This document shows, one piece after another, positions 18,640 to 28,606 of a DNA stretch of 64,000 nucleotides. A model generated the notes under the pieces. That model searched no databases, was not told the origin of the DNA, and was given only the letters and a program-made list of their open reading frames with translations. The stretch comes from Methylotenera sp. L2L1 (GTDB lineage: Bacteria > Pseudomonadota > Gammaproteobacteria > Burkholderiales > Methylophilaceae): NCBI RefSeq assembly GCF_000744605.1, contig NZ_JQMG01000001.1, forward strand, positions 2,542,001 through 2,606,000, read 5' to 3'. How positions within the stretch are numbered: the stretch's first letter is position 1; each line of letters begins with the position of its first letter. The position numbers and the translations under genes are program-made.

Positions 18640-19754
18640 GGGTTGTCTTCCTTTGAGAAAACATCCAACACATCACGAGCTAATTTTGACCAACTATATT
18701 CAGACTCAAGTAAAATTCGCCCTTTTTTACCCATTTCTGTTGCAATATCAGGATGCACTAACAAACTGAGAACTTTATCTGTCATCGCAGAAAAATCATT
18801 AGGCGCAGCTAAATAGCCAGTACTACCTTCGACGACCAATCCACGGTAAAAAAGAAAATCCCATACCACGGCTGGTAACTCCATTGCCATTGCTTCTAGG
18901 CATGTACCTGGCAATCCCTCATAGTATGAGGTTGAAACATAAATACGGCTACGGTTATAAAAGTCAATTGTTTCAGAGAATGGCACCTTTCCCGTTAACA
19001 AGACATTCTCACTGTGAGCTGTCAAAGCATCATTCACCCAAACATCATCATCACCGTATCCCACGATAACAATCCTAATATCAGGCTTTTTTGCAATCAA
19101 CTGACGGCAAACCTCCACCATTGGTCGACTGCCCTTACGAAATTCAATTCGCCCACAAAATAAAACATCAATATCTTTTTTAACATTAGCATCTGGCGTA
19201 AACCGCTTTACATCAGCACCATTAGGTATCACTGTTATAGGGCCTTTGAACCCATAAGACAGCACTTCCTGCCGACTTTGCTCTGTGAGCGTAATCACTT
19301 TACTGGCCAAACCAAAAATACGGCGCTCCATCCATGATTTGATTGCCAGAGAAGTTTTGCTCCATTGACTTTCGAAATGCTGAGTTTCATAGAACCGACC
19401 AGACATCCCAAGATAGGTAGTATGCGCGGTGAGTACAACAGGTATATGCAGTGGTAGAAAAAGCCCTGGAATCAGTGGTGGAAAGTGCAAGTTAATCCAC
19501 TGAATTTTTCCGTCTGCATACATACTCGTTAACAAATTTCGTACCTGCAAGCCCCACGTAAAAAGATTAAAGCGACTGGATGTGAACGGAATATGAATAA
19601 TCTCTACACCAGAGTAACTGCGTGCGACACGATTTTCATCGCCGGTAATCAGATATACCTGAGGGTGGTCTGGCGGCAAGTTAGAAAGAAAGGAATCTAA
19701 ATAACGTGCAATTCCACCGACACCATAGAACTGAGGATAGACAATAGCAATCAT
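18636..19754 (-). CDS. GT4-family glycosyltransferase
   Basis: A 372-aa GT-B glycosyltransferase of the EPS repeat-unit assembly line. It opens with IVYPQFYGVGGIARYLDSF (acceptor loop). It has VITLTEQSRQEV mid-protein and the donor domain VLFCGRIEFRKGSRPMVEV near residue 200, then STSYYEGLPGTCLEAMAMELPAVVWD with the EX7E glutamates. Four-base overlaps on both sides indicate one polycistronic message. Not a duplicate of its neighbours: the three GT4 genes differ throughout, so each probably makes a different linkage. Confidence 0.92.
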   Translation of the reverse strand: MIAIVYPQFYGVGGIARYLDSFLSNLPPDHPQVYLITGDENRVARSYSGVEIIHIPFTSSRFNLFTWGLQVRNLLTSMYADGKIQWINLHFPPLIPGLFLPLHIPVVLTAHTTYLGMSGRFYETQHFESQWSKTSLAIKSWMERRIFGLASKVITLTEQSRQEVLSYGFKGPITVIPNGADVKRFTPDANVKKDIDVLFCGRIEFRKGSRPMVEVCRQLIAKKPDIRIVIVGYGDDDVWVNDALTAHSENVLLTGKVPFSETIDFYNRSRIYVSTSYYEGLPGTCLEAMAMELPAVVWDFLFYRGLVVEGSTGYLAAPNDFSAMTDKVLSLLVHPDIATEMGKKGRILLESEYSWSKLARDVLDVFSKEDNP

Positions 19755-20947
19755 TTCAGTGAGCCAAATAAGTTTTCAAGTTCGCAGACTAAGCGCTCCC
19801 ATGTGTACCCAGAAATAATTTTCTGGCGAGCATTTGATTCCATTTCTTTTAGCATGGTTGTATCACCTAAGGTCATGCATACAGCTGTTGCAAGTAACTC
19901 TGGATTAGCTGGCTCGACTAGAACACCAGTTTGACCACTCACCATTACTTCAGGCACGCCACCAACCGCTGTACTAACCAAAGATGTACCAGATGACATA
20001 GCCTCAAGTACCACCAAAGGGCACGGATCTTGCCATACAGACGGCAGGACAATAATATCTACTATAGAGTACAAATATTTCAATTTTTCGTGCGGCAAAT
20101 AGCCCGTGAAAATAATTGCACCATTCACAGACTCAGCCAAATCAACCAACTGCTGTTCATAAGCTGTTTTAGCGGCTCCACCAAAGAATGAAGAGCCTGT
20201 GATAATCAAGCGAACATCTGGCATTCTTCGATGAATTTCACTAAAAGCTTCAATCAAGACATGCACGCCCTTAACAGGACTCAATCGTCCTACATAAAGC
20301 AAATACCTCTTTCCCTGCTCTAGCCGAATGACGTCTTTAAGCTGATATTCAGCCTCATCCCCATATGGCTTGAATATATCGGGGTCAGTCGCATTAAATA
20401 CAACTGAAAATTTATCAGCATATTCAGGAAAATGTGAAACCGCCTGACGGCGAATATAATCGCTGACACAAATTACACGGTCTACTTTTGTTAACGCCCG
20501 ACGGTATAGTGGACGAAACAGACGCATGGATAGATGATCGTTATGCATATGCAGCACAACCTTCTGACCAGTGCGCTTACGCAGAAACAGAAGAATATTG
20601 GGCTCATTATGCAAATAAACGATATCAAAATCTCGTACTACTTTTGCCACACGTTGCCCATAGGAATAGACATTCTGTATTTTAGCTAGATAACGTAACG
20701 GGTTTTTCCAAGTGACACAATCTTTGATTCGACTAAAAAGTCGCTCCATTCGCGTCCAAGGAATGCCGATATATTCAATAGCATCATGTCCTGTAGTTCC
20801 TGCTGGCCGAGAAACAACAGTCAACTTACGACCTGTAGCTAACATACGGCGACTAGCCTCATCCACCCAATGTTCTACTGCTCCTCCCTGTACAGGTGGA
20901 ACTGGAAGCAACTCAGGTACTACTATCACAAGAGAACTAGATATCAT
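19751..20947 (-). CDS. GT4-family glycosyltransferase
   Basis: A 398-aa GT-B glycosyltransferase. Acceptor loop VPPVQGGAVEHWVDEASRRML near residue 16; VICVSDYIRRQAVSHFPEYADKF near 165; donor domain YLLYVGRLSPVKGVHVLIEAF near 218; and LPSVWQDPCPLVVLEAMSSGTSLVST with EX7E near 307. It starts 18 bases after the stop of the glycosidase-like gene and overlaps the next GT4 gene by 4. Cytoplasmic, no signal peptide. Sugar specificity unknown. Confidence 0.92.
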   Translation of the reverse strand: MISSSLVIVVPELLPVPPVQGGAVEHWVDEASRRMLATGRKLTVVSRPAGTTGHDAIEYIGIPWTRMERLFSRIKDCVTWKNPLRYLAKIQNVYSYGQRVAKVVRDFDIVYLHNEPNILLFLRKRTGQKVVLHMHNDHLSMRLFRPLYRRALTKVDRVICVSDYIRRQAVSHFPEYADKFSVVFNATDPDIFKPYGDEAEYQLKDVIRLEQGKRYLLYVGRLSPVKGVHVLIEAFSEIHRRMPDVRLIITGSSFFGGAAKTAYEQQLVDLAESVNGAIIFTGYLPHEKLKYLYSIVDIIVLPSVWQDPCPLVVLEAMSSGTSLVSTAVGGVPEVMVSGQTGVLVEPANPELLATAVCMTLGDTTMLKEMESNARQKIISGYTWERLVCELENLFGSLK

Positions 20948-20965
20948 TTGTTATGCTTTCAATTA

Positions 20966-22081
20966 TCAATTCGTGTCACAAGGTGCAATAGCAATTGGGC
21001 ATGTGTTATTTAACCCACCAGTTGGGTCACTCTTCCAGTCAAAATGATTAAAATAATTTAGTACATCTTGCCAATAGTTTGAGCCATTAGAGGGTTCTTT
21101 AGTCCGGCGCAGCCAAAACATATAATTTGGCTTTAGTTTACTTACAGCAAATTGATGTATAGAAGAAACACTAGGTTTATCGAACGGCCCGCCACCACCT
21201 ACGGAGGATTGGTAATTATGGTAATCAACCCCCATACCAATAGGAATTACCCCTGATATTTTTGGGTAATAGGTATAAACTCCTTTAGCCAAATGTGTAT
21301 TATTTTGATATGTATCTGGTCCACCCATACCAATACCAGCAGATTTCAGGGTACTTACAATCAGAGGAAGTGATGATTCTGGATAGTTGACGTATTGAAT
21401 AACAACTGTGCTTGGAAAGGACTGTTTGGCAGCGGCAGATACCCTCAGCATGCCACTAATATAGTTTTTAATATGGGCTCTGTGCCACTCTGGCTCAGTT
21501 CGGCTTGGGGAGGTCTCCTCAAGGTTTACAGCTTCAAGATTAGGATGGCTATCAAATTCCTTACCTAATGCCTCGAGCAACTCAACCAAGCGATCTTGAA
21601 CCCGATGATTGTAGTAGGCAACATTAAAACCTTTTCCTGAGTTGATGGGATAGACCCCTCCTTCATACTCACTAGCAAGCAAATAAGGTGGCACAAGTTT
21701 TTCTGAGGTGATAAATGATTCAGCCTGAATCGTTATTATTAGACGCTTATTAATTCTTGCCAGATTTTCCAAATCGGCTCTAATTTCTGAAAAATCGTAA
21801 ACACCATAGCTTGGTTCTAACTTATTCCAAAAGTACTTCTTTTGCACCCCTTTAAAACTAGGGTTACCTCGCAAATCAATCATGGCAGAATAAAAATAGT
21901 ATGGTTCTTTTTGGTTAGGATAAAGAGAAATGTAATGTCCTGGATGCCATTTGACCCCAACATTAGACACACTCACTTTGCTTTGTGGGTTGGCAACAAG
22001 AATTTCCGAATCTGCGCTCGCTTTAAAGCATAAAAAAAGAGAGCCTATTAGTAAGTAAATTTTTATAGATTTTTTCAGCAT
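20966..22081 (-). CDS. Secreted glycoside-hydrolase-like protein of the EPS cluster
   Basis: A 371-aa exported protein: signal peptide MLKKSIKIYLLIGSLFLCFKASA, then a fold that looks like a (beta/alpha)8 glycosidase. The segment KYFWNKLEPSYGVYDFSEIRADLENLARINKRLIITIQ resembles the early strands of retaining beta-glycosidases (GH42/GH35-like). Glu residues in EAVNLEETSP near residue 190 could be catalytic. I cannot assign a GH family. Its place inside the operon suggests trimming or release of the EPS, as depolymerases do in alginate and Pel loci (inference). It ends with Cys residues near the C-terminus. Confidence 0.65.
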   Translation of the reverse strand: MLKKSIKIYLLIGSLFLCFKASADSEILVANPQSKVSVSNVGVKWHPGHYISLYPNQKEPYYFYSAMIDLRGNPSFKGVQKKYFWNKLEPSYGVYDFSEIRADLENLARINKRLIITIQAESFITSEKLVPPYLLASEYEGGVYPINSGKGFNVAYYNHRVQDRLVELLEALGKEFDSHPNLEAVNLEETSPSRTEPEWHRAHIKNYISGMLRVSAAAKQSFPSTVVIQYVNYPESSLPLIVSTLKSAGIGMGGPDTYQNNTHLAKGVYTYYPKISGVIPIGMGVDYHNYQSSVGGGGPFDKPSVSSIHQFAVSKLKPNYMFWLRRTKEPSNGSNYWQDVLNYFNHFDWKSDPTGGLNNTCPIAIAPCDTN

Positions 22082-22111
22082 ATCTGCACTTAATTATAAA
22101 TTCCGCTAAAG

Positions 22112-23107
22112 TTAATTAAGAACATTGCTAGCAATTGATTCTGATGGATTTATCTGCTTCCGCATCAACCCAAGCACCATTCCTGCCGATAGATATTGCC
22201 ATGCCACTACAGAATAAATACCAAGTGGGAAATTTCCTTTCTTAATTACCATAGCAACGAAAGGCAAAGCTAAAAGCGATATGAACATCGCCAGCATGAT
22301 TGACCAAGGTCTCACCATTACAAGTATCATTAATAGTGACATCCACCAAAACATGACACCTAAATAAAGTTTTATGTCAGTCATTTCTCTCATCAGCAAC
22401 GACATGTGATCTTTTCCAAAAGAAGCTCTGATAAGTTCACCTAAGCCTTGTGAGTATCTAGATTTCCAGCGTTTTCTGAGTAGCCGATATGCGGGCATCG
22501 TGTGTCCATAGTGTTTTACAGAAATGATAGGTAACCGCACCAATCGCCAACCAGCGGTTCTTAAGCGTATGCCTAACTCAAACTCTTCGTAGGAATGAAG
22601 GTTCCTGTTAGTTAGGTAACCTATTTCATCTATGGCAGAATGCCTGTATAGTCCACCACCGCTAATATGGTTAACATCTCCTGCTTGCATGTCTACTGGC
22701 GCACGTTGCACTCTAGCCTGAAACTCTAAATTATCTAGATGCATTTCCTGCAGTATTCCCCCTATTCCTGCAAGGCTATGGTTAGTTGCCATCAACTCTA
22801 GCGCTTGGCGCAAAAATTCTATTTCTATTTCCATATCAGCATCTAGAACGTATACAAACTCACCTTGAGCGTATTGATATCCTAATTGAGCGCCTATTCC
22901 ACAACAACGCTCATGATGATTAGTTAGCTGAACGATTTTTACTGGGAATTTTTTAGCAATTTCAATGGTGTCATCTGTAGATAGAGAGTCTGCAAGAATG
23001 ACCTCTCCGTTGACTTCAGATGCTGCAGCAAGTGCAGACCTTAATACGCGTTCAATATTATCTTGCTCATTAAGAGCCTTGATAATGATGCTCACTTTTA
23101 CACTCAT
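22112..23107 (-). CDS. GT2-family glycosyltransferase with C-terminal membrane segments
   Basis: A 331-aa GT-A fold transferase. N-terminal SIIIKALNEQDNIERVLRSAL is typical of GT2; EVILADSLSTDDTIEIAKKF and YVLDADMEIE give the DxD-type nucleotide-sugar site near residue 92; HISGGGLYRHSAI follows. The last third carries hydrophobic segments (about 243-300), so it is probably membrane-attached. Its start overlaps the upstream pyruvyltransferase by 4 bases. Confidence 0.92.
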   Translation of the reverse strand: MSVKVSIIIKALNEQDNIERVLRSALAAASEVNGEVILADSLSTDDTIEIAKKFPVKIVQLTNHHERCCGIGAQLGYQYAQGEFVYVLDADMEIEIEFLRQALELMATNHSLAGIGGILQEMHLDNLEFQARVQRAPVDMQAGDVNHISGGGLYRHSAIDEIGYLTNRNLHSYEEFELGIRLRTAGWRLVRLPIISVKHYGHTMPAYRLLRKRWKSRYSQGLGELIRASFGKDHMSLLMREMTDIKLYLGVMFWWMSLLMILVMVRPWSIMLAMFISLLALPFVAMVIKKGNFPLGIYSVVAWQYLSAGMVLGLMRKQINPSESIASNVLN

Positions 23108-24342
23108 TTACGTGCCCCTAGCATTTCAGCTAAAGTGTCAACCGTCTTGTACGCATTCCACCTAAACACAGACATCTTCTCTTGTAACAGCGCCTTAATT
23201 GAAACTTCTTCCTGAATAAGTAAATTCAATGATTGATGAAGAGTTTCCCTACTGACTAACGGTGTATCTAACACAAAGCGAGTGTCTCCAAACAAGTCCT
23301 TATTAATTCCTTTAGCTTTTACACTATATGCAATCGAGATAGTGGGCACATAAGTTGAGAACGCGCCTATGGTAGCGTGCGTACGAGCACCGATAAAGAA
23401 TCGGCAATGTGAGATCAAATACTTGAGTTGTGCCGCATTTAAGTGACGAGGCACTAATTTGACTCTATCGCTATACTGCGACAGTTGGGATAGCAATCCT
23501 TGCATATATGATGAGTCTGAGTTAACTGAAGAACCATCTAACGGATCTACGTGTGGCACCAAAAGCACCGACATGTCAGTTTTAGTCACTACATCTCTAA
23601 TGAAATCTACAACATCACGATCTAGTTGCGCTCTAGATGACTCATCTTTTCTGTACCCTCTTACTAACGGACTGACATTCAAACCTAGAATATTTGAGTT
23701 ATTGCCAAAAGTCAGGTCAGCTACATCAAACGCTTCTGGCAACATCGTAAAAGCTGGATCGGCAACCTGTGTAACGCCGCTCACGCCTAGCCCTTGTAAA
23801 TACTCATAAGTCGCCGACTCACGCACAGTAATTGCCGCATAGCGTTTTAAATGCTTAACCATCTCACGTTCCACAGCTGGTTTAGCAGTGAATGGGCCTA
23901 CTGAGGCACCCCATAGAATCGCTGGAACTCCCACATCTATACTTTTTTCGGCAAGGTTAGCCCAGTGATATAACGAAGCTACGCCATAATCCAAACTCAG
24001 ATTATCCCCACCAGTAAATATCATGGCGTTAGATGAGCTAATATCTTGCGTACAATTATCGTAGCTCGCAAGTCTTGGTCTTGTTAAGCGCTCAAGTGCT
24101 GGTAGTACACGACAACCTCTAGCCCACCATTGAAGCGATTTGGGAAATTCTGGAACTGAGGTGAAAATCACACCCTGCTGACTAGCACTTTTCCATTGAA
24201 CCTCATCAAGGCTTGGCGCTCTTGATGGGCAAAAGAAATGCGCATCTTGGTATTTATTCCTGACTAGTCCAACTATTGACCTGACTAAGGCCTCACAGCC
24301 GCGATTACCAAAATTACTTTGCCCAGCTAGATAGAATTTCAT
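23104..24342 (-). CDS. Polysaccharide pyruvyl transferase family protein
   Basis: A 412-aa protein of the CsaB/WcaK polysaccharide pyruvyl transferase family, which in characterised members adds pyruvate ketals to sugars from phosphoenolpyruvate. N-terminal YLAGQSNFGNRGCEALVRSIV is the family start (SNFGNRG). FTGGDNLSLDYG near residue 110, ILWGASVGPF near 140 and RFFIGARTHATIGAF near 335 are further family marks. Pyruvylation would make the EPS acidic (inference). Followed with 4-base overlap by the GT2 gene. Some family members are not true pyruvyltransferases. Confidence 0.88.
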   Translation of the reverse strand: MKFYLAGQSNFGNRGCEALVRSIVGLVRNKYQDAHFFCPSRAPSLDEVQWKSASQQGVIFTSVPEFPKSLQWWARGCRVLPALERLTRPRLASYDNCTQDISSSNAMIFTGGDNLSLDYGVASLYHWANLAEKSIDVGVPAILWGASVGPFTAKPAVEREMVKHLKRYAAITVRESATYEYLQGLGVSGVTQVADPAFTMLPEAFDVADLTFGNNSNILGLNVSPLVRGYRKDESSRAQLDRDVVDFIRDVVTKTDMSVLLVPHVDPLDGSSVNSDSSYMQGLLSQLSQYSDRVKLVPRHLNAAQLKYLISHCRFFIGARTHATIGAFSTYVPTISIAYSVKAKGINKDLFGDTRFVLDTPLVSRETLHQSLNLLIQEEVSIKALLQEKMSVFRWNAYKTVDTLAEMLGARK

Positions 24343-24389
24343 ATTTGAACACCATGAATTTTATAAAAAAGTTCAAACATCATTGACAT

Positions 24390-25460
24390 TTAGAACACCT
24401 CAACCAAAACATTGTCAGTGGACTTTCTTGGTGACCTTGGAACCAATACATCAGTTTCAGGGTAACCAATAGCCATCAGCATGATGACCACTTCGCTATC
24501 AGCCAAAGGTAGTATATTTCTGAGTGCTACATCTTTATCAGGTGAAACACACCAATTAAGACAGCATGTTGCTAAGCCTTGCGCTGATAGGGCATACATC
24601 AATGTCATTGAAAACAATCCACCATCTACATATGGCTCATGTCGCTCACTGGCATCAAAAAATGCAGCGCTATCAGAGGTAATCACGGCTAACGCAGGTA
24701 TTGAGTGTCCAAAACCATTATTGCCATTTTGCAAGGCTAGTAATGCATTTTTTTTAATATCGTCTGTGATTAAATAAACTCGACATGGCTGCCTATTACA
24801 TGCAGATGGACTAAGCTGAGCTAAACCAACGGTGTGCTTTATTATTTCTCGTGGGACTTCCATCGAAGTAAATGACCGCACACTTCTGCGTATAGAAACT
24901 AACTCGTCAAAATGATGTGGATTGTTTGCTATATCACTGTTCATACTGACTAGTTGATGAGGCGTAGCAAGTAATCTAGTTCTGGTCGGATGGTTGATTA
25001 AAAATGATTGAACATACGACAGGACTTTATCGTTTTTGTCTAAAGACTCTGACTGCAAACGCTCTTTATAAGCATGTAGGGTTTCAAGTGCACCCAAATA
25101 AACAGGATCACCTAACGGCAAACCTTTTAAGTCCCATGTATTTAATAGATTGATGACTGCACGAGCTGGTTCTTGCCCAAAAAAACGCCTAGGTCCCGGC
25201 ATTACTAGGCCTTTTTCAATTTTATGAAATTGAAAAAGAAGCTCTGATGTTAGCTGCAAATTAGATTTAAGATGTAATGGCCAATACATATTCCGATAGG
25301 CATTGATAATGTCACGTAAAAAGTACGTTAATAGCCATAACCGCTTAAACTGCACTTTAACGGCTTGATATGTATTCCAAACGATTGGAAAAGTGCTAAG
25401 TTTTTTCTTTAAGATTTGTCGCATCGTCATGTTCTGATTAACCGCTGTGTAAAGTTTCAT
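24390..25460 (-). CDS. Nitroreductase-family protein in EPS cluster
   Basis: About 356 aa: an N-terminal region of about 150 residues without a recognised domain, then an FMN-dependent nitroreductase fold. This begins at SIRRSVRSFTSMEVPREII with the FMN-binding RRSVR, and continues with LAQLSPSACNRQPCRVYLI and GLATCCLNWCVSP. A GTG at 25478 would overlap the flippase stop; I prefer the ATG at 25460. Such proteins recur in polysaccharide clusters with unclear role; a redox step on a nucleotide sugar or the polymer is a guess. It carries several Cys residues near the C-terminal third. Confidence 0.85.
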   Translation of the reverse strand: MKLYTAVNQNMTMRQILKKKLSTFPIVWNTYQAVKVQFKRLWLLTYFLRDIINAYRNMYWPLHLKSNLQLTSELLFQFHKIEKGLVMPGPRRFFGQEPARAVINLLNTWDLKGLPLGDPVYLGALETLHAYKERLQSESLDKNDKVLSYVQSFLINHPTRTRLLATPHQLVSMNSDIANNPHHFDELVSIRRSVRSFTSMEVPREIIKHTVGLAQLSPSACNRQPCRVYLITDDIKKNALLALQNGNNGFGHSIPALAVITSDSAAFFDASERHEPYVDGGLFSMTLMYALSAQGLATCCLNWCVSPDKDVALRNILPLADSEVVIMLMAIGYPETDVLVPRSPRKSTDNVLVEVF

Positions 25461-25471
25461 AAAATGACCAT

Positions 25472-27010
25472 TCACCACACGAACACTGGATGTGGCAGTA
25501 TTTTATTGATGAGATTACGCTCATCACTGGTAAAGGGTTTAATCAAATAGGCCAAAAATGTAAAAACTGTGCCAACGATTATCATGTCCATGCAAATAGC
25601 AACAAATTGCGGCATTTCAAATAATTGCTTAATTAACTTGGCCATGAGTAATCCAATCAGGCTAAAAATAAATATTTTTCCAATACCAAGCCAATCGCTT
25701 TTTAGTTCCAAGCCTTTCTTATAAAGTGAAGTAAGCACATAGCCACACCACATCACTTCACTGACTACCAATCCAACACAAAGACTGTAAGCACCAAATT
25801 TTGGTAGGAATGCCACCCCAAACAACAGCCCTAACAGCCCAAGTAAAGTACCATACAACCCAGAAGTCCCATCTTCTAACGCCAATGTCACTAAACTTAA
25901 GACTGCATGCCAAGTTTGAAATACAAGCAACACCATTAAAATAACAAAATAGCTGCCAGCCTCTGGAAACTTACCCCCTGAAAGAAAACTAGCTAACGAA
26001 CCTCCAGAGGCCACCATGAACGCTATCAATGGGAATAAAACAAATAAATTTAACTTAAGGACTATATTGCTTAGTTGATTCAATCGCTTATTACGATCAA
26101 CCAAATCGTGTGTAGATACAAATAACGGTCTTACTAAGCCTAGCAATAAAAATACTGGTAAATATCTTTGTAGCATTGCAGTGAAAGATGCGGCAAAACC
26201 AAAAGCTCCAACGTGTAGAACACCTGCAACTTTAGTTAGTATTAACTTAGTGGTTTCAGGGCCATAAACTAATCCAACTAGTTGCGCCAAATAACTTGGC
26301 CCAGCAAAACCAAGATATCTGCCTAACCCTGTATTTTTATCTTTAAGACCAGGTGACTTTCTTTTTAAACTCAAGCTGTATTTGAATAACATTAATACTG
26401 AAGAAATGGCACCGATGAAACTTGCTAACAATTCAACTTTCACCCAGTTGATGAGTGACACATCGCCAACTACATTAGCCATCAATAAAGCCAAGCCAAT
26501 TAAACGCAAACCATTGCGAGCAAGAATGGCAATTTGTGAATACTTTTGCAGCAATAAGGAATCAAACAAAATGTCTATATATCTTGCAAAGCCTTCTGAA
26601 ATGATGACAAGCCCATATAAAACAAACACTGGCTCATAAGCTTTTACATTCAACAGCTCAACCATCGATTTAGATAACAAAACCATCGCAGTAACGGCTA
26701 CTATTAATGTAAGTAAACGAAAAGCAGATAATCTAAGTAGCAATCCGTGTAATGCTGAACCTTGGTTTTTCGACCTAAGCTCTGGCACATAACGATATGC
26801 TGCAGCAAAAACACCTAAGTTGCTTGCAAGCTGAGTTATCTCCAATACAGCTAGTAGCGCTATATAAACGCCATATTCATTTACCGGCAAAGCGCGTACT
26901 ACAAGTAGTAAAAGCGAAACTCCAATCATTGCAGTTGCACCCTTGCCAAAAATAAAATGGATTAGACTTTGCCTAACTTGATATGCACTGTATGGGTGAT
27001 TAGTATGCAT
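25472..27010 (-). CDS. Wzx-like polysaccharide flippase
   Basis: A polytopic inner-membrane protein of the MOP/polysaccharide-transporter superfamily, about 512 aa with roughly 12-14 hydrophobic segments. It is expected to flip the undecaprenyl-linked EPS repeat to the periplasm. It begins HTNHPYSAYQVRQSLIHFIFGKGATAM; FAGPSYLAQLVGLVYGPETTKLIL in the middle is typical. I start at the ATG at 27010, giving an 11-base overlap with the upstream polymerase gene; an earlier in-frame start at 27070 would extend the overlap to about 70 bases. It sits beside the Wzy-like gene, completing the Wzx/Wzy pair. Confidence 0.87.
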   Translation of the reverse strand: MHTNHPYSAYQVRQSLIHFIFGKGATAMIGVSLLLLVVRALPVNEYGVYIALLAVLEITQLASNLGVFAAAYRYVPELRSKNQGSALHGLLLRLSAFRLLTLIVAVTAMVLLSKSMVELLNVKAYEPVFVLYGLVIISEGFARYIDILFDSLLLQKYSQIAILARNGLRLIGLALLMANVVGDVSLINWVKVELLASFIGAISSVLMLFKYSLSLKRKSPGLKDKNTGLGRYLGFAGPSYLAQLVGLVYGPETTKLILTKVAGVLHVGAFGFAASFTAMLQRYLPVFLLLGLVRPLFVSTHDLVDRNKRLNQLSNIVLKLNLFVLFPLIAFMVASGGSLASFLSGGKFPEAGSYFVILMVLLVFQTWHAVLSLVTLALEDGTSGLYGTLLGLLGLLFGVAFLPKFGAYSLCVGLVVSEVMWCGYVLTSLYKKGLELKSDWLGIGKIFIFSLIGLLMAKLIKQLFEMPQFVAICMDMIIVGTVFTFLAYLIKPFTSDERNLINKILPHPVFVW

Positions 27011-28520
27011 AATCGCTTTTTGTTTTAGCTGTAATCTTGTGCTGGCTAACGCTCTGCGAAACATAGCCAAGAAAGAACATCAGCAGAACACCAAGTGCTG
27101 GAACTTCTGTGACATCCTTGCCATAAGGCAACATCACTAACACCATCAATAACCCACCAAAAATGGCTTCCGATACAGCGGCCTGAAATGGTTCAAGATT
27201 TATTAGCTTTGAGGCTTTAAGGGCTAACGATAATCCCTTAAAGATAATAAACAGATAGCTCAATACACCAATCAGACCAATATCCCACAGAAAAATACTT
27301 AAAGTTGATCGGTTAATATCAAACGAATATTTACGGGCAACCTCTCCTACCCCAAAAACACCAGATGAGCTACTGGAACCTGGCCCGTGACCAAATAAAG
27401 TATGCAATGGGTTGTTAAAACCATTTTCCTGCCACCAATGAACGAAGCTTGCTACTCGGCCCATTTCTCCCGTAACAAAATTAATATTGTTAGGATCAAG
27501 GCTGTACCAGAAAGCATCATTTAAAATTTCGATAATATCTAAATCAAAGCTACCAGTTTTACTTCGTAAAAAACCATAGAGAACAAGCACGCCAAATGCT
27601 ACTAATACGCTGACTAGTAGTGCCAGCATCACCTTAAATGGATTTTTTTTCAGATAAGGGGCAAAAATTGCAGCCATACCAAGTGGCAATAGCAAAACAA
27701 CCACTTTCACTTCCGCCAAGCCGATACAAATTGCACTAATAACAAGCGCTCCTGCCAACAACCATTTGCTTATCAGGTTGCGTCGATAAAGTGCAACACA
27801 AAGTACCGATGTAAAAACAAGAAACCATGCCATGGTGCCAGATGCCCCACCACCCATCGGGTCACCACCAAAACCACCAACAATTGCATCCCAACTTACC
27901 CCATGCAAGCCACCAAGATTGCTTCTTTTAGATGCTACAAATAAATATTGATAAAGTACCAGTGGTAACTGAATAAATACAACCAAGATACAAAAACGCC
28001 ATAATTTATTTAACGTATCAAGCTTTACACCGAAATAGGCAATTAAGAGAAATACACTCCATAAAAATATGTAGCTCTTAGCTGCGCGGAAAGCCTGAAA
28101 TGGCTGAGAGGTATTGATTAACATCGACAAAATGACTGCCCCAATAAAAATCAATACAGGAAATACCAATGGTGGAGAAATACTTAGTCTTGAAAATGGG
28201 CTATTGGCATAAACCATGGGCATTCTAAGAAAAAACAGCATCCCAAGTCCGTAAGGAATCCATACCGCCTGATTGAACCCAGCAAAATACATTGCTTGAC
28301 CAACCACTAACAGCGCCATCACAGCGACACCCCATATTAAAGTTGCGTTACTAAGTGCTAGTAATGCAACGCCGCCCAACGCAGCAATCCATAGCATATC
28401 TAACTGTTTAACACCTAGCGCAGTGATAAACCCAGTGATAAGCGAAATTGGAATGACTAAAAGCAGCATAAACAATACTGTTTTTAGATTCATCTGGTTA
28501 GTTTTAAAAGCCTTAATCAT
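27000..28520 (-). CDS. Wzy/O-antigen-ligase-like EPS polymerase
   Basis: A 506-aa polytopic membrane protein with about a dozen hydrophobic segments and a large loop near residues 335-400. The loop ends in LFGHGPGSSSSSGVFGVGE and is followed by STLSIFLWDIGLIGVLSYL, the layout of O-antigen ligase/Wzy family proteins (Wzy_C). It presumably polymerises the flipped repeat units in the periplasm. Position between epsI and the flippase gene supports this. Low sequence conservation in the family means that assignment rests on topology and context. Confidence 0.82.
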   Translation of the reverse strand: MIKAFKTNQMNLKTVLFMLLLVIPISLITGFITALGVKQLDMLWIAALGGVALLALSNATLIWGVAVMALLVVGQAMYFAGFNQAVWIPYGLGMLFFLRMPMVYANSPFSRLSISPPLVFPVLIFIGAVILSMLINTSQPFQAFRAAKSYIFLWSVFLLIAYFGVKLDTLNKLWRFCILVVFIQLPLVLYQYLFVASKRSNLGGLHGVSWDAIVGGFGGDPMGGGASGTMAWFLVFTSVLCVALYRRNLISKWLLAGALVISAICIGLAEVKVVVLLLPLGMAAIFAPYLKKNPFKVMLALLVSVLVAFGVLVLYGFLRSKTGSFDLDIIEILNDAFWYSLDPNNINFVTGEMGRVASFVHWWQENGFNNPLHTLFGHGPGSSSSSGVFGVGEVARKYSFDINRSTLSIFLWDIGLIGVLSYLFIIFKGLSLALKASKLINLEPFQAAVSEAIFGGLLMVLVMLPYGKDVTEVPALGVLLMFFLGYVSQSVSQHKITAKTKSDYAY

Positions 28521-28606
28521 GAGACTCTTGATAAAAGCTTGGAAAAATATGAACGAAACCGTGAGTGATCATCTTGTTAAGCATGATTACCATCAACTTC
28601 ACGATG

